A DNA stretch of 10,853 bases, taken from Deltaproteobacteria bacterium. GTDB taxonomy: Bacteria; Myxococcota; UBA796; SXON01. A model generated the notes under the pieces. It saw nothing but the letters and a program-made list of their open reading frames with translations. It ran no database searches and had not been told where the DNA came from. Positions 1 to 4,625 of this stretch are shown piece after piece. Position numbers and translations under genes: made by a program. The stretch is from the NCBI GenBank assembly GCA_947483545.1, contig CANKNP010000172.1, forward strand, positions 1-10,853, read 5' to 3'. Numbering within the stretch: the first letter of the stretch is position 1; every line of letters starts with the position of its first letter.

Positions 1-10
1 ACGCCAGCCA
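1..10 (+). tRNA. 3' tail of a tRNA cut by the window edge
   Basis: The first bases read like the 3' acceptor strand of a tRNA, followed by a discriminator G at 7 and CCA at 8-10. The next tRNA begins at 14, the same short spacing seen inside the array. Only the tail is present, so identity cannot be read. The array therefore begins upstream of this window. Confidence 0.4.
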
Positions 11-13
11 TAC

Positions 14-99
14 GACGATGACCCTCGCGGCGAGGACGCGGATTGCAACCCCGCTGGTGCTCATGCACCGTTCCGGTTCGACTCCGGGCATCGTCTCCA
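14..99 (+). tRNA. tRNA-Cys(GCA) with a long variable arm
   Basis: The acceptor stem 14-20/89-95 is seven perfect pairs, with discriminator T96 and encoded CCA 97-99. T73 and anticodon GCA at 45-47 both fit cysteine. The anticodon stem is 38-42/50-54 with one A-C mismatch, and this arm closely resembles enterobacterial tRNA-Cys. The T stem 72-76/84-88 encloses a normal TTCGACT loop. The D stem 23-26/32-35 has only a five-base loop. The variable region 55-71 forms a five-pair stem, 56-60/65-69, which is typical of Ser/Leu/Tyr/Sec tRNAs and not of Cys. A shifted stem would read TGC (Ala), which I consider less likely. Confidence 0.8.
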
Positions 100-128
100 T
101 CATCGAGGCTACCTCGAGCACCTCTCAC

Positions 129-200
129 GGACGAGCCGGCGGCCCGGAGGTTGGCCTTTGAAGCCGACCGAGTCCGGTTCGACCCCGGGATCGTCTTCCA
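129..200 (+). tRNA. tRNA-Gln(TTG)-like, reduced D arm
   Basis: The T arm 173-177/185-189 with loop TTCGACC is sound, and CCA is encoded at 198-200. The acceptor 129-135/190-196 has six of seven pairs. The anticodon stem 151-155/163-167 holds loop CTTTGAA with anticodon TTG at 158-160. The variable loop is five bases. Only 15 bases separate the acceptor from the anticodon stem, so the D arm is at best a small hairpin (136-139/144-147). Discriminator T197 is unusual for Gln, so charging identity is uncertain. Confidence 0.65.
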
Positions 201-201
201 T

Positions 202-272
202 CGCGGTGAGCACAGGGTGTAGAGGCGGTCCATACCCGCCTTCTGAGGGTTCGATTCTCTCCGCCGCGACCA
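202..272 (+). tRNA. tRNA with CAT anticodon and C33, reduced D arm
   Basis: The acceptor 202-208/262-268 pairs fully with one G-T. The discriminator is A269 and CCA is at 270-272. The T stem 245-249/257-261 has loop TTCGATT. The anticodon stem 224-228/236-240 is perfect, with loop TCCATAC and anticodon CAT at 231-233. Position 33 is C230 instead of the near-universal T. The D region is only 13 bases and folds at best into a three-pair mini-hairpin. The paired first base (C1-G72) argues against an initiator tRNA; elongator Met or lysidine-type Ile2 are both possible. Confidence 0.75.
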
Positions 273-281
273 TTCATTCAT

Positions 282-356
282 GCAGCCAGAGTCCGTGTGG
301 TAGGACGTCGCCTTGCCATGGCGAAGGTGCGGATTCGACTTCCGCTAGCTGCTCCA
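282..356 (+). tRNA. tRNA-Gly(GCC)
   Basis: This is the most canonical tRNA of the array. The acceptor 282-288/346-352 has six of seven pairs, with discriminator T353 (a Gly feature) and CCA 354-356. The D stem 291-294/303-306 has a GG-containing loop. The anticodon stem 308-312/320-324 is perfect, with anticodon GCC at 315-317. The variable loop is four bases. The T stem 329-333/341-345 is perfect with loop TTCGACT. The spacer before it is TTCATTCAT. Confidence 0.92.
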
Positions 357-433
357 CCTTGGGTTTGGGGAGAGAGTGCGGTTCTCCGTAGCAATCGTCG
401 CGGTCCAGTATTCGCGTGACGGCCCAGGGTTTT
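357..433 (+). other. Unresolved tRNA-like interval
   Basis: This gap between two tRNAs is about one tRNA long. Bases 357-363 can pair with 423-429 (seven pairs, one G-T), and 369-373 with 383-387 as a D-stem-like hairpin. No normal T loop, anticodon loop or CCA follows, so I cannot call a functional tRNA. It may be a decayed or highly divergent one. Confidence 0.3.
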
Positions 434-509
434 GCCGAAGAAGTTCATGCGCTAGAACGCCTGTTTCGTACTCAGGATGTTGCGGGTTGAACTCCCGCCT
501 TCGGCTCCA
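434..509 (+). tRNA. tRNA-Thr(CGT) with C19-G56 elbow
   Basis: The acceptor 434-440/499-505 and D stem 443-446/455-458 are perfect. The T stem 482-486/494-498 is also perfect, and CCA lies at 507-509. The anticodon stem 460-464/472-476 has four pairs and a T-T mismatch; its loop TTCGTAC gives anticodon CGT at 467-469. The T loop is TTGAACT, so position 56 is G instead of C. The D loop ATGCGCTA has G18 followed by C19 where G19 is expected, so the 19-56 pair is inverted but kept. Discriminator T506 is atypical. Confidence 0.82.
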
Positions 510-600
510 TTTCGTCGGTATGATCATTCGGTCAAGAGTGCGGAGATCTTCGCTCGGCCGCAGCTCTTTCACAGAACCGTGTCACCGTGGACGACGATAC
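510..600 (+). other. Unresolved tRNA-like interval with strong hairpin
   Basis: Bases 512-517 complement 592-597, a plausible terminal stem around an 86-base unit. Bases 521-523 and 532-534 could form a D stem. A ten-pair stem with one bulged G (534-543 against 558-568) encloses a 14-base loop. I find no T loop of the usual form and no CCA. It may be a divergent or decayed tRNA, or a different structured RNA. Confidence 0.3.
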
Positions 601-676
601 GCCGGAGAAGCACAAGCGAACGTGCGCGCCCTTGGTATGGGCGAGGTTGCGGGTTTGAGGCCCGTCTCTGGCACCA
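601..676 (+). tRNA. tRNA-Thr(GGT) with A19-T56 elbow
   Basis: The acceptor 601-607/666-672 has seven pairs with one G-T. The D stem 610-613/622-625 and anticodon stem 627-631/639-643 are perfect, with loop TTGGTAT and anticodon GGT at 634-636. The T stem is 649-653/661-665. The discriminator is A673 with CCA at 674-676. The T loop is TTTGAGG, so position 56 is T. The D loop AAGCGAAC has G18-A19, which would pair with T56. Confidence 0.83.
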
Positions 677-680
677 TCAT

Positions 681-755
681 GCGGGGTTGGCCGATCGGTT
701 TAGGCACTGGGCCTCCACCCCAGTCAGAGGGTTTCGACTACCCTACCCCGCTCCA
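681..755 (+). tRNA. tRNA-Gly(TCC) with C33
   Basis: The acceptor 681-687/745-751, anticodon stem 707-711/719-723 and T stem 728-732/740-744 are all perfect. The T loop is TTCGACT. Discriminator T752 and CCA 753-755 fit Gly. The D arm is 690-692/703-705 with a GG-containing loop. The anticodon loop CCTCCAC gives TCC at 714-716, with C713 in place of T33. Confidence 0.88.
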
Positions 756-760
756 TTCAC

Positions 761-836
761 GCCCGTTTAGCCAAGTGGTACGGCACTTGTTTTGTAAGCA
801 GGAGATCCGTCAGTTCAATTCTGACAGCGGGCACCA
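761..836 (+). tRNA. tRNA-Thr(TGT)
   Basis: The acceptor 761-767/826-832 pairs fully with one G-T; discriminator A833 is followed by CCA 834-836. The D stem 770-772/782-784 has loop AAGTGGTAC. The anticodon stem 786-790/798-802 contains wobbles, and loop TTTGTAA gives TGT at 793-795. The T stem 809-813/821-825 is perfect with loop TTCAATT. It is otherwise canonical and completes a set of three Thr tRNAs (CGT, GGT, TGT). Confidence 0.9.
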
Positions 837-841
837 TTCAC

Positions 842-909
842 GGGGTACGCGCAGGGCGCAGGCATCCTTTGCAAGGAAGCTCCGCAGGGTTCAAGTCCCT
901 GGTACTCCA
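842..909 (+). tRNA. tRNA-Ala(TGC), small D arm, no encoded CCA
   Basis: The acceptor 842-848/902-908 has seven pairs, with a G-T wobble at the third (G844-T906). This is the G3-U70 identity pair of alanine tRNAs. Discriminator is A909, followed by a C run and not directly by CCA. The anticodon stem 863-867/875-879 has one A-A mismatch; loop TTTGCAA gives TGC at 870-872. The T stem 885-889/897-901 is perfect. Only 14 bases lie between acceptor and anticodon stems, so the D arm is a three-pair hairpin with a five-base loop. Confidence 0.82.
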
Positions 910-916
910 CCCCCAC

Positions 917-993
917 CCAGGTAGGCTTCGGAACGGTTTCCGAGGTCGGCCTATATCCGATCCAAGCAGGTTCAACTCCTGATACCTGGACCA
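917..993 (+). tRNA. tRNA-Ile(TAT) with C33
   Basis: The acceptor 917-923/983-989 is perfect; discriminator A990 is followed by CCA 991-993. The anticodon stem 945-949/957-961 has five pairs (one G-T), and loop CCTATAT gives anticodon TAT at 952-954 with C951 at position 33. The T stem 966-970/978-982 has four pairs. The D arm around 926-944 has loop sequence with GG but a bulged stem. TAT reads AUA codons directly; most bacteria instead use a CAT tRNA modified to lysidine. Confidence 0.78.
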
Positions 994-997
994 ACTC

Positions 998-1069
998 GGG
1001 GCGTCCGCCTGGACGGTAGCAGGTCTTCTAAACCAGCACACATCGGTTCGACCCCGATACGCCCCACCA
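998..1069 (+). tRNA. tRNA-Arg(TCT)
   Basis: The acceptor 998-1004/1059-1065 and T stem 1042-1046/1054-1058 are perfect, with T loop TTCGACC. Discriminator A1066 is followed by CCA 1067-1069. The anticodon stem 1020-1024/1032-1036 has one A-A mismatch; loop CTTCTAA gives TCT at 1027-1029. The D stem is only two sure pairs (1007-1008/1019-1020) around a GG-containing loop. It reads the rare AGA codon. Confidence 0.85.
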
Positions 1070-1076
1070 CTTCATT

Positions 1077-1159
1077 GCGGGAATAGTGCAACGGATACGC
1101 ACGAAGGGCTCATACCCCTTTGCCTTTCGGCCAACCGAGGTTCAATTCCCGGTCCCGCA
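1077..1159 (+). tRNA. tRNA with CAT anticodon and a long variable region
   Basis: The acceptor 1077-1082/1153-1158 has six pairs with discriminator A1159; CCA is not directly encoded. The D stem 1086-1089/1099-1102 is perfect with a GG loop. The anticodon stem 1104-1108/1116-1120 is perfect, and loop CTCATAC gives CAT at 1111-1113. About 15 bases follow before the T stem, with a small 1122-1124/1129-1131 hairpin: a class II-like variable arm on a Met-type anticodon. The T stem around 1135-1152 needs a bulged A1138, with loop TTCAATT. Charging identity is open. Confidence 0.72.
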
Positions 1160-1168
1160 ACCCTCCAT

Positions 1169-1242
1169 GCCTGAAAAGTGTTACGTCAGCACGCTTCCCC
1201 TACAAGAAAGAAGCCTCGGTTAGACTCCGAGTTCGGGCACCA
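1169..1242 (+). tRNA. tRNA-Val(TAC) with C33 and T19-A56 elbow
   Basis: The acceptor 1169-1175/1232-1238 has seven pairs with one T-G; discriminator A1239 is followed by CCA 1240-1242. The D stem is 1178-1181/1189-1192. The T stem 1215-1219/1227-1231 is perfect. The anticodon stem 1194-1198/1206-1210 has one mismatch; loop CCTACAA gives TAC at 1201-1203 with C1200 at position 33. The T loop TTAGACT has A56, and the D loop TACGTCA has G18-T19, so the elbow pair is T19-A56. Confidence 0.8.
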
Positions 1243-1342
1243 TCGAATAGAGTCCCAGAGGGTGTGCAAACCTCGCCGCGCGGCGCCATTGGCCAATCCC
1301 AGGCGGCCCAGACGAGGGTCACCGGTGCGGCGACGTTGTGTT
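1243..1342 (+). other. GC-rich interval without a recognisable tRNA
   Basis: A hairpin around 1257-1275 has a loop containing TGCAA, resembling an anticodon arm. It has G where T33 should be, and no acceptor or T arm can be matched to it. I see no coding region or other RNA here. Confidence 0.3.
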
Positions 1343-1449
1343 GGAGGCGCCCGGGCTCGGGTGCCCGCCGGTCGCATATGCGCGCCGGAGTTGCCGGGGC
1401 CCCCGGCGCGGGTACCCCCGCGTCGGTTCGAGTCCCACCGGTTTCACCA
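1343..1449 (+). tRNA. Doubtful tRNA-like element with very large variable region
   Basis: A T arm (1422-1426/1434-1438, one C-C mismatch, loop TTCGAGT) is followed by an acceptor-like strand 1439-1445, A1446 and CCA 1447-1449. So a tRNA 3' half is clear. The best 5' half starts at 1343 with six of seven acceptor pairs and a strong D-like hairpin 1352-1356/1363-1367. The anticodon arm at 1370-1386 is irregular, and about 35 bases of GC hairpins precede the T arm. Another 5' strand at 1387-1393 pairs as well but leaves only 60 bases. Identity cannot be assigned. Confidence 0.35.
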
Positions 1450-1462
1450 TGTCGCCCATCAC

Positions 1463-1536
1463 GTCGAGGTACCGGCCCCGTTTCCTAAACGGACCGCCGT
1501 AGCTGGATCACGCTGGTTCGAGTCCAGCCCTCGACA
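1463..1536 (+). tRNA. tRNA-Arg(CCT)-like, D arm essentially absent
   Basis: The acceptor 1463-1469/1529-1535 and T stem 1512-1516/1524-1528 are perfect, with loop TTCGAGT and discriminator A1536. The anticodon hairpin centres on loop TTCCTAA (1482-1488) with anticodon CCT at 1484-1486 and four stem pairs. Only five bases lie between positions 8-9 and the anticodon stem, so no D arm can form. Bases 1473-1476 may instead pair with 1496-1499 and lengthen the anticodon hairpin. CCA is not encoded. It is the last tRNA before the HNH gene and would read the rare AGG codon. Confidence 0.65.
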
Positions 1537-1556
1537 CCCCCGACACCCCAAACCTA

Positions 1557-1562
1557 CATAGT
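1557..1562 (+). promoter_or_regulatory. Possible -10 box for a leaderless HNH transcript
   Basis: The hexamer CATAGT ends eight bases before the ATG at 1571, which has no Shine-Dalgarno sequence. The same ATAG-plus-nine-bases-plus-ATG layout recurs at 4626 and 6214. I see no good -35 box. Confidence 0.3.
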
Positions 1563-1570
1563 GTGCTGCC

Positions 1571-2149
1571 ATGAACATCGTGCTCAAACTCAACGCCGAC
1601 TTCACGCCTTTGGCCGTGATCCTCTGGTCGTCCGCGATCGAGTTGACGATGTGCGGCAAGGCCATCACCGTCGAGATCGTGCCGGACAAGTTCGTCCGCT
1701 CGGAGCACCTCGCCGTCCCTTGGCCGTCTGTCGTGGCGCTCAAACGCTACAAGACGGTTCGGGGACGCGCCAAGTTCTCGGGAAAGTCCGTCATCGCCCG
1801 GGACTTCGGACGCTGCGGCTACTGCGGAATCATGCCGCGGACCGCAGACGGCCGAATCGATCGGCGCGATCTCACCCTCGACCACGTCGTGCCTCGCGCG
1901 CAGGCGCAGCACGGCACGGTCTACCTCCCGTGGAGCAAGAAGTGGGTGAACGTGACGAGCTGGGAGAACGCCATCACCGCGTGCCGCGCGTGCAACAACG
2001 CCAAGGCGGACCGGACGCCGGCGGAGGCCGGGATGAAGCTTCAGTGCCTCCCGAGGGTGCCCACCCACGCCGATGTGCTGCGGATCTCCCTCACGGCGTT
2101 TCGCAACATCCCGGACGCATGGAGGGCCTACCTGCCGGGTGTGACGTGA
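1571..2149 (+). CDS. HNH endonuclease next to the tRNA array
   Basis: A 192-residue protein of the widespread small HNH endonuclease family, expected to cut DNA with a metal-bound beta-beta-alpha fold. The N-terminus (residues 1-35) has the family's opening: two strands, an aspartate and a proline-leucine pair, then a GKA turn. CGYC (82-85) and the CRAC pair (C138, C141) probably bind a structural zinc. LTLDHVVPR (101-109) supplies the catalytic D104-H105, and the downstream NN..K (142-145) completes the HNH motif. The length is normal for the family and the ATG start gives the expected N-terminus, though no ribosome binding site precedes it. It begins 34 bp after the last tRNA on the same strand, so it may travel with the array as a homing-type or mobility nuclease. 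That role is inference. Confidence 0.88.
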   Translation: MNIVLKLNADFTPLAVILWSSAIELTMCGKAITVEIVPDKFVRSEHLAVPWPSVVALKRYKTVRGRAKFSGKSVIARDFGRCGYCGIMPRTADGRIDRRDLTLDHVVPRAQAQHGTVYLPWSKKWVNVTSWENAITACRACNNAKADRTPAEAGMKLQCLPRVPTHADVLRISLTAFRNIPDAWRAYLPGVT

Positions 2150-2215
2150 GTTGGGCGGCTCGCTCCCACCGCGGGCCGTCCGACCGGGCCGGAGGACGCC
2201 GCTGCACATCCACCA

Positions 2216-3841
2216 TCAGCCACCGGCGAGGAGCGCACTGAGCCGCGGCTCTGTCACGATGTCCGGGACGATCTCGGCGATGCACACACCCCGGTGACCG
2301 TCGGGAGTGCCCTCGACAGCCACGGTGTAGGAGCCGTCAGACAGCGGGCGGTCCACCCTGGCCACACCCTGGGCATCAAACACCAAGGGGGTCTCGGCGC
2401 CACCACCGGTGAGCGTGCCCGTCCCGGGGACAGCGGTCGCACCGAGCGCCTCTACAAAACACTGCTGGCGGGACCCGTCCGCGTTCCAGTACGCCCTGCT
2501 GTCGGGGTCTCTGCAGGGGAGCGCGGCCAACCGCCACCGGTTCCGCTGCCCACCGAACACGGACAAGCCCGTGGCGTCCGCTGGCAGGGTGAACGTCGCC
2601 GTGCCCGACGGCCCGCCCGAGCACCACGCGCTGCCAATCGCCCCGTCCACCGCGTGGCCGCCGGCGAACCCCATGTCGTGGATCGAGATCCCGTCCTGCA
2701 GCCAGGGCACCGGGTTCGGAAAATCTGCCACGGAAGAGGTCTGAACCGTGCTCCACGGGAGCAGAGGGACCCCGCCCCGATCGACCGCCCTTGCCGCACG
2801 CTTTGCCATAGGGTAGGGGTAGTTCTCAGCTTTGATCGGGCCGAATGGCCACACGGACTCACCTCCGAGTTGCAATTGGGCGTCGGCCGCGGGTTCCCAG
2901 TCCCGCGCCGACCAGACCAGGTCCTCCCCGACGGGGATCGGGCCCACACCCGGAACGGTTGGCGGCACCCCGGTGCGAAATAGCTCACGGTCGATGGCAA
3001 CCCACAGCCGATCGATGGGACCCGCCCAGCTTCTCGCTGGGGAGAAATCATACGCGGCCTGCCACCGGGACTCATCCCAGGCCTCCGAGGACCATGGAGA
3101 CGACGTCCACGTCACTCTCAGGGTCGAGGTCCCGGCCGGGAACACCAGCTCGACCGGGGCGAGGACCGTGACCGTCAGGCCGGACGCGACCTCGTCCTCG
3201 ATCAGCCAGGGATGACCGAAGTCGGCTCGGGCCGGCGTGGGATCAACCTCGACGCTCAGCTGGCCAATAGGAACCGGGGCAGCGTCGAGCGTCATCTGGA
3301 AGTCGCGGATCCCGAGCGCCGCCAGGCGCGAGGGGGCCAGGCGCACACGATGCTTCCCCGATCTCGCGACGGCCGCGAGCGCCAGGCAGTCTGCGCATCC
3401 GACGCCGTCGGGGTTGTGCCGGGCACTGGCAGCGACGCCCGTCCAAGTTGCGCCCTCGGGCCCCGCCGCCAGGGCGTCCAGAATCACTGCCAGCGCTTCG
3501 CGGTCTGCGCCGGGATCCTTTGGGTTGGCCTGGAGGTAGGTAGTGACCGGAAACGCGGCATCTACCGCGGTAGTTGACGATGATTGGAACGTATAGGTGA
3601 CCGACCATGCCAGGCGACTCCCTTCCCCGCGGACGCGGAGCAGCTCCTCGGAGATGTGGACCGTGGATACCTCCCCCTCCGCGAGCACCGCCCCCATCTG
3701 CGGGTCGATCGTTCGATAGGCGCCGATGTTCGCCCGCGCGATGCCTGCGAGGCCGAGGGTCAGGCCGAGAGCGAGTCCGGACCGGGCGGCCTGGGCAGGC
3801 CGGGCAGGTCGCCGCGCGCCGAGAGGAGGAGGATCAGCCAC
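2216..3841 (-). CDS. Secreted protein with discoidin-like C-terminal domain
   Basis: A 541-residue exported protein of unknown function. The GTG start at 3841 gives a proline/arginine-rich N-terminus, a hydrophobic segment (residues 22-36) and a likely signal peptidase site after ARA-37. Residues about 60-100 (strand-rich, ending in an AFPV segment) resemble the N-terminal part of DUF4424-type proteins. Residues about 385-465 contain GGHAVDGAIGSAWCSGG and a following strand pattern. These resemble the discoidin-like, NADase-type glycan-binding domain, in which a V(L)DGxxxTAW motif is typical. Four cysteines (149, 152, 407, 443) and others suggest disulfides outside the cytoplasm. The domain calls are by eye. 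It lies 51 bp downstream of the Uma2-like gene on the same strand and converges on the HNH gene with a 66-bp gap. Upstream, GGATAC sits ten bases before the GTG. Confidence 0.75.
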   Translation of the reverse strand: MADPPPLGARRPARPAQAARSGLALGLTLGLAGIARANIGAYRTIDPQMGAVLAEGEVSTVHISEELLRVRGEGSRLAWSVTYTFQSSSTTAVDAAFPVTTYLQANPKDPGADREALAVILDALAAGPEGATWTGVAASARHNPDGVGCADCLALAAVARSGKHRVRLAPSRLAALGIRDFQMTLDAAPVPIGQLSVEVDPTPARADFGHPWLIEDEVASGLTVTVLAPVELVFPAGTSTLRVTWTSSPWSSEAWDESRWQAAYDFSPARSWAGPIDRLWVAIDRELFRTGVPPTVPGVGPIPVGEDLVWSARDWEPAADAQLQLGGESVWPFGPIKAENYPYPMAKRAARAVDRGGVPLLPWSTVQTSSVADFPNPVPWLQDGISIHDMGFAGGHAVDGAIGSAWCSGGPSGTATFTLPADATGLSVFGGQRNRWRLAALPCRDPDSRAYWNADGSRQQCFVEALGATAVPGTGTLTGGGAETPLVFDAQGVARVDRPLSDGSYTVAVEGTPDGHRGVCIAEIVPDIVTEPRLSALLAGG

Positions 3842-3892
3842 GTCCCAGGTGGTATCCCAATTGCCGCTCGCATCGACGAGCCCCGGCTTCCG

Positions 3893-4417
3893 CTATGGGT
3901 CCGGCACCGTCGCCGGTGGTTCGGCGGGTGGTTCGGGTGCCCACCACTCCCCCAGATCAAACGCGATGGCGTCAAACGGGGGGAGCCTGGCCGGTTCGGC
4001 GCCGATCACTCCCGAGTGGTAGGCCCAGCAGAGGCCCGTGTTCTCGTACACCTCGACCGAGCGGGCGTTCGCGTCCACGATCCACGCCCAGCCGACGCGC
4101 GAGCGGCGGTAGCACTCCATCTTTCGGATCCGGTCGTGGCTCTCCGTCCCCGGCGAGAGGATCTCGCAGATCCAGTCAGGCGCGAGCTCGCTGGCCGCGG
4201 TATCCGGAACTTCCGCCATCCGCTCGCGCCGCCAGCCCGCGATGTCGGGAGCGAGGACGAGGTCGCGAGGCTGCGCCACCCCGAGATCGAGCTCAGGCTC
4301 GTGGAGAATGAGCCACCCCCCAGGGCCCAGAACGGACCTGCGGAGGCCGAACGCCACCAGAATTTGCGCGCCCATCGTGGATGCCGCCGCCGCGTGTCGC
4401 ATCCTTGGCCGCGACAT
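3893..4417 (-). CDS. Uma2-family (DUF820) endonuclease-like protein, N-terminally short
   Basis: A 174-residue protein of the Uma2/DUF820 PD-(D/E)XK nuclease-like family, common in multicopy sets in bacteria with large genomes. The core is present. GPGGWLILHEPELDLG (residues 31-46) is followed by PRDLVLAPD (50-58), APDWICEILSPGT (79-91) with E85, and DRIRKMECY (95-103) with K99. Then comes WIVDANARSVEVY (112-124). These match the conserved active-site strand and the DRxxK helix. Family members normally begin with about 40 more residues containing a YELIDGE-type strand. Here an in-frame TGA at 4469-4471 closes the frame and ATG 4417 is the only start after it. The protein may be a truncated relic or a short variant. 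The C-terminus is proline-rich. Confidence 0.8.
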   Translation of the reverse strand: MSRPRMRHAAAASTMGAQILVAFGLRRSVLGPGGWLILHEPELDLGVAQPRDLVLAPDIAGWRRERMAEVPDTAASELAPDWICEILSPGTESHDRIRKMECYRRSRVGWAWIVDANARSVEVYENTGLCWAYHSGVIGAEPARLPPFDAIAFDLGEWWAPEPPAEPPATVPDP

Positions 4418-4431
4418 GGCGTAGGCTGCAT

Positions 4432-4530
4432 GTCTGCCGGCAGAAGGACGGCACCACCGTCCCGCTGCTCACCCTGCGGCGAGGGCTCCCGCTCAAGGAG
4501 ATCTACGCGCGGGTGTTCGACCGGCCGTGA
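4432..4530 (+). pseudogene. Possible coding remnant between Uma2 and AAA genes
   Basis: In the frame ending at TGA 4528-4530, about 31 codons from 4435 have G or C at nearly every third position with a lower-GC second position. This is the pattern of real genes in this window. The peptide ends KEIYARVFDRP. No ATG or convincing start precedes it (the frame is open back past a TTG at 4405), and I do not recognise the family. It may be the 3' remnant of a gene or a chance pattern. Confidence 0.3.
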
Positions 4531-4625
4531 AATGGGCGATTCCCACGGCCGGTTCACTGCGGTGGTGACCGACTCGGGATGGGACGAAGGCCGCCAGCCT
4601 CTCCCAGGAGAGGGCCCCCGCCGTG

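Noticed and set aside
357..433. A tRNA on the minus strand in this gap
   Set aside because: The reverse complement has no T loop of the usual form and no CCA.
1251..1275. A second tRNA-Ala from the TGCAA loop
   Set aside because: Position 33 would be G, and no acceptor or T arm can be paired with it.
158..1561. Open reading frames across the first 1.5 kb on both strands
   Set aside because: They overlap well-folded tRNAs, have no family features, and show no coding-type third-position pattern.
4598..4613. Terminator hairpin CCTCTCC/GGAGAGG before the AAA gene
   Set aside because: The loop is only two bases if fully paired, no T tract follows, and it lies just upstream of a start codon with no gene ending before it.
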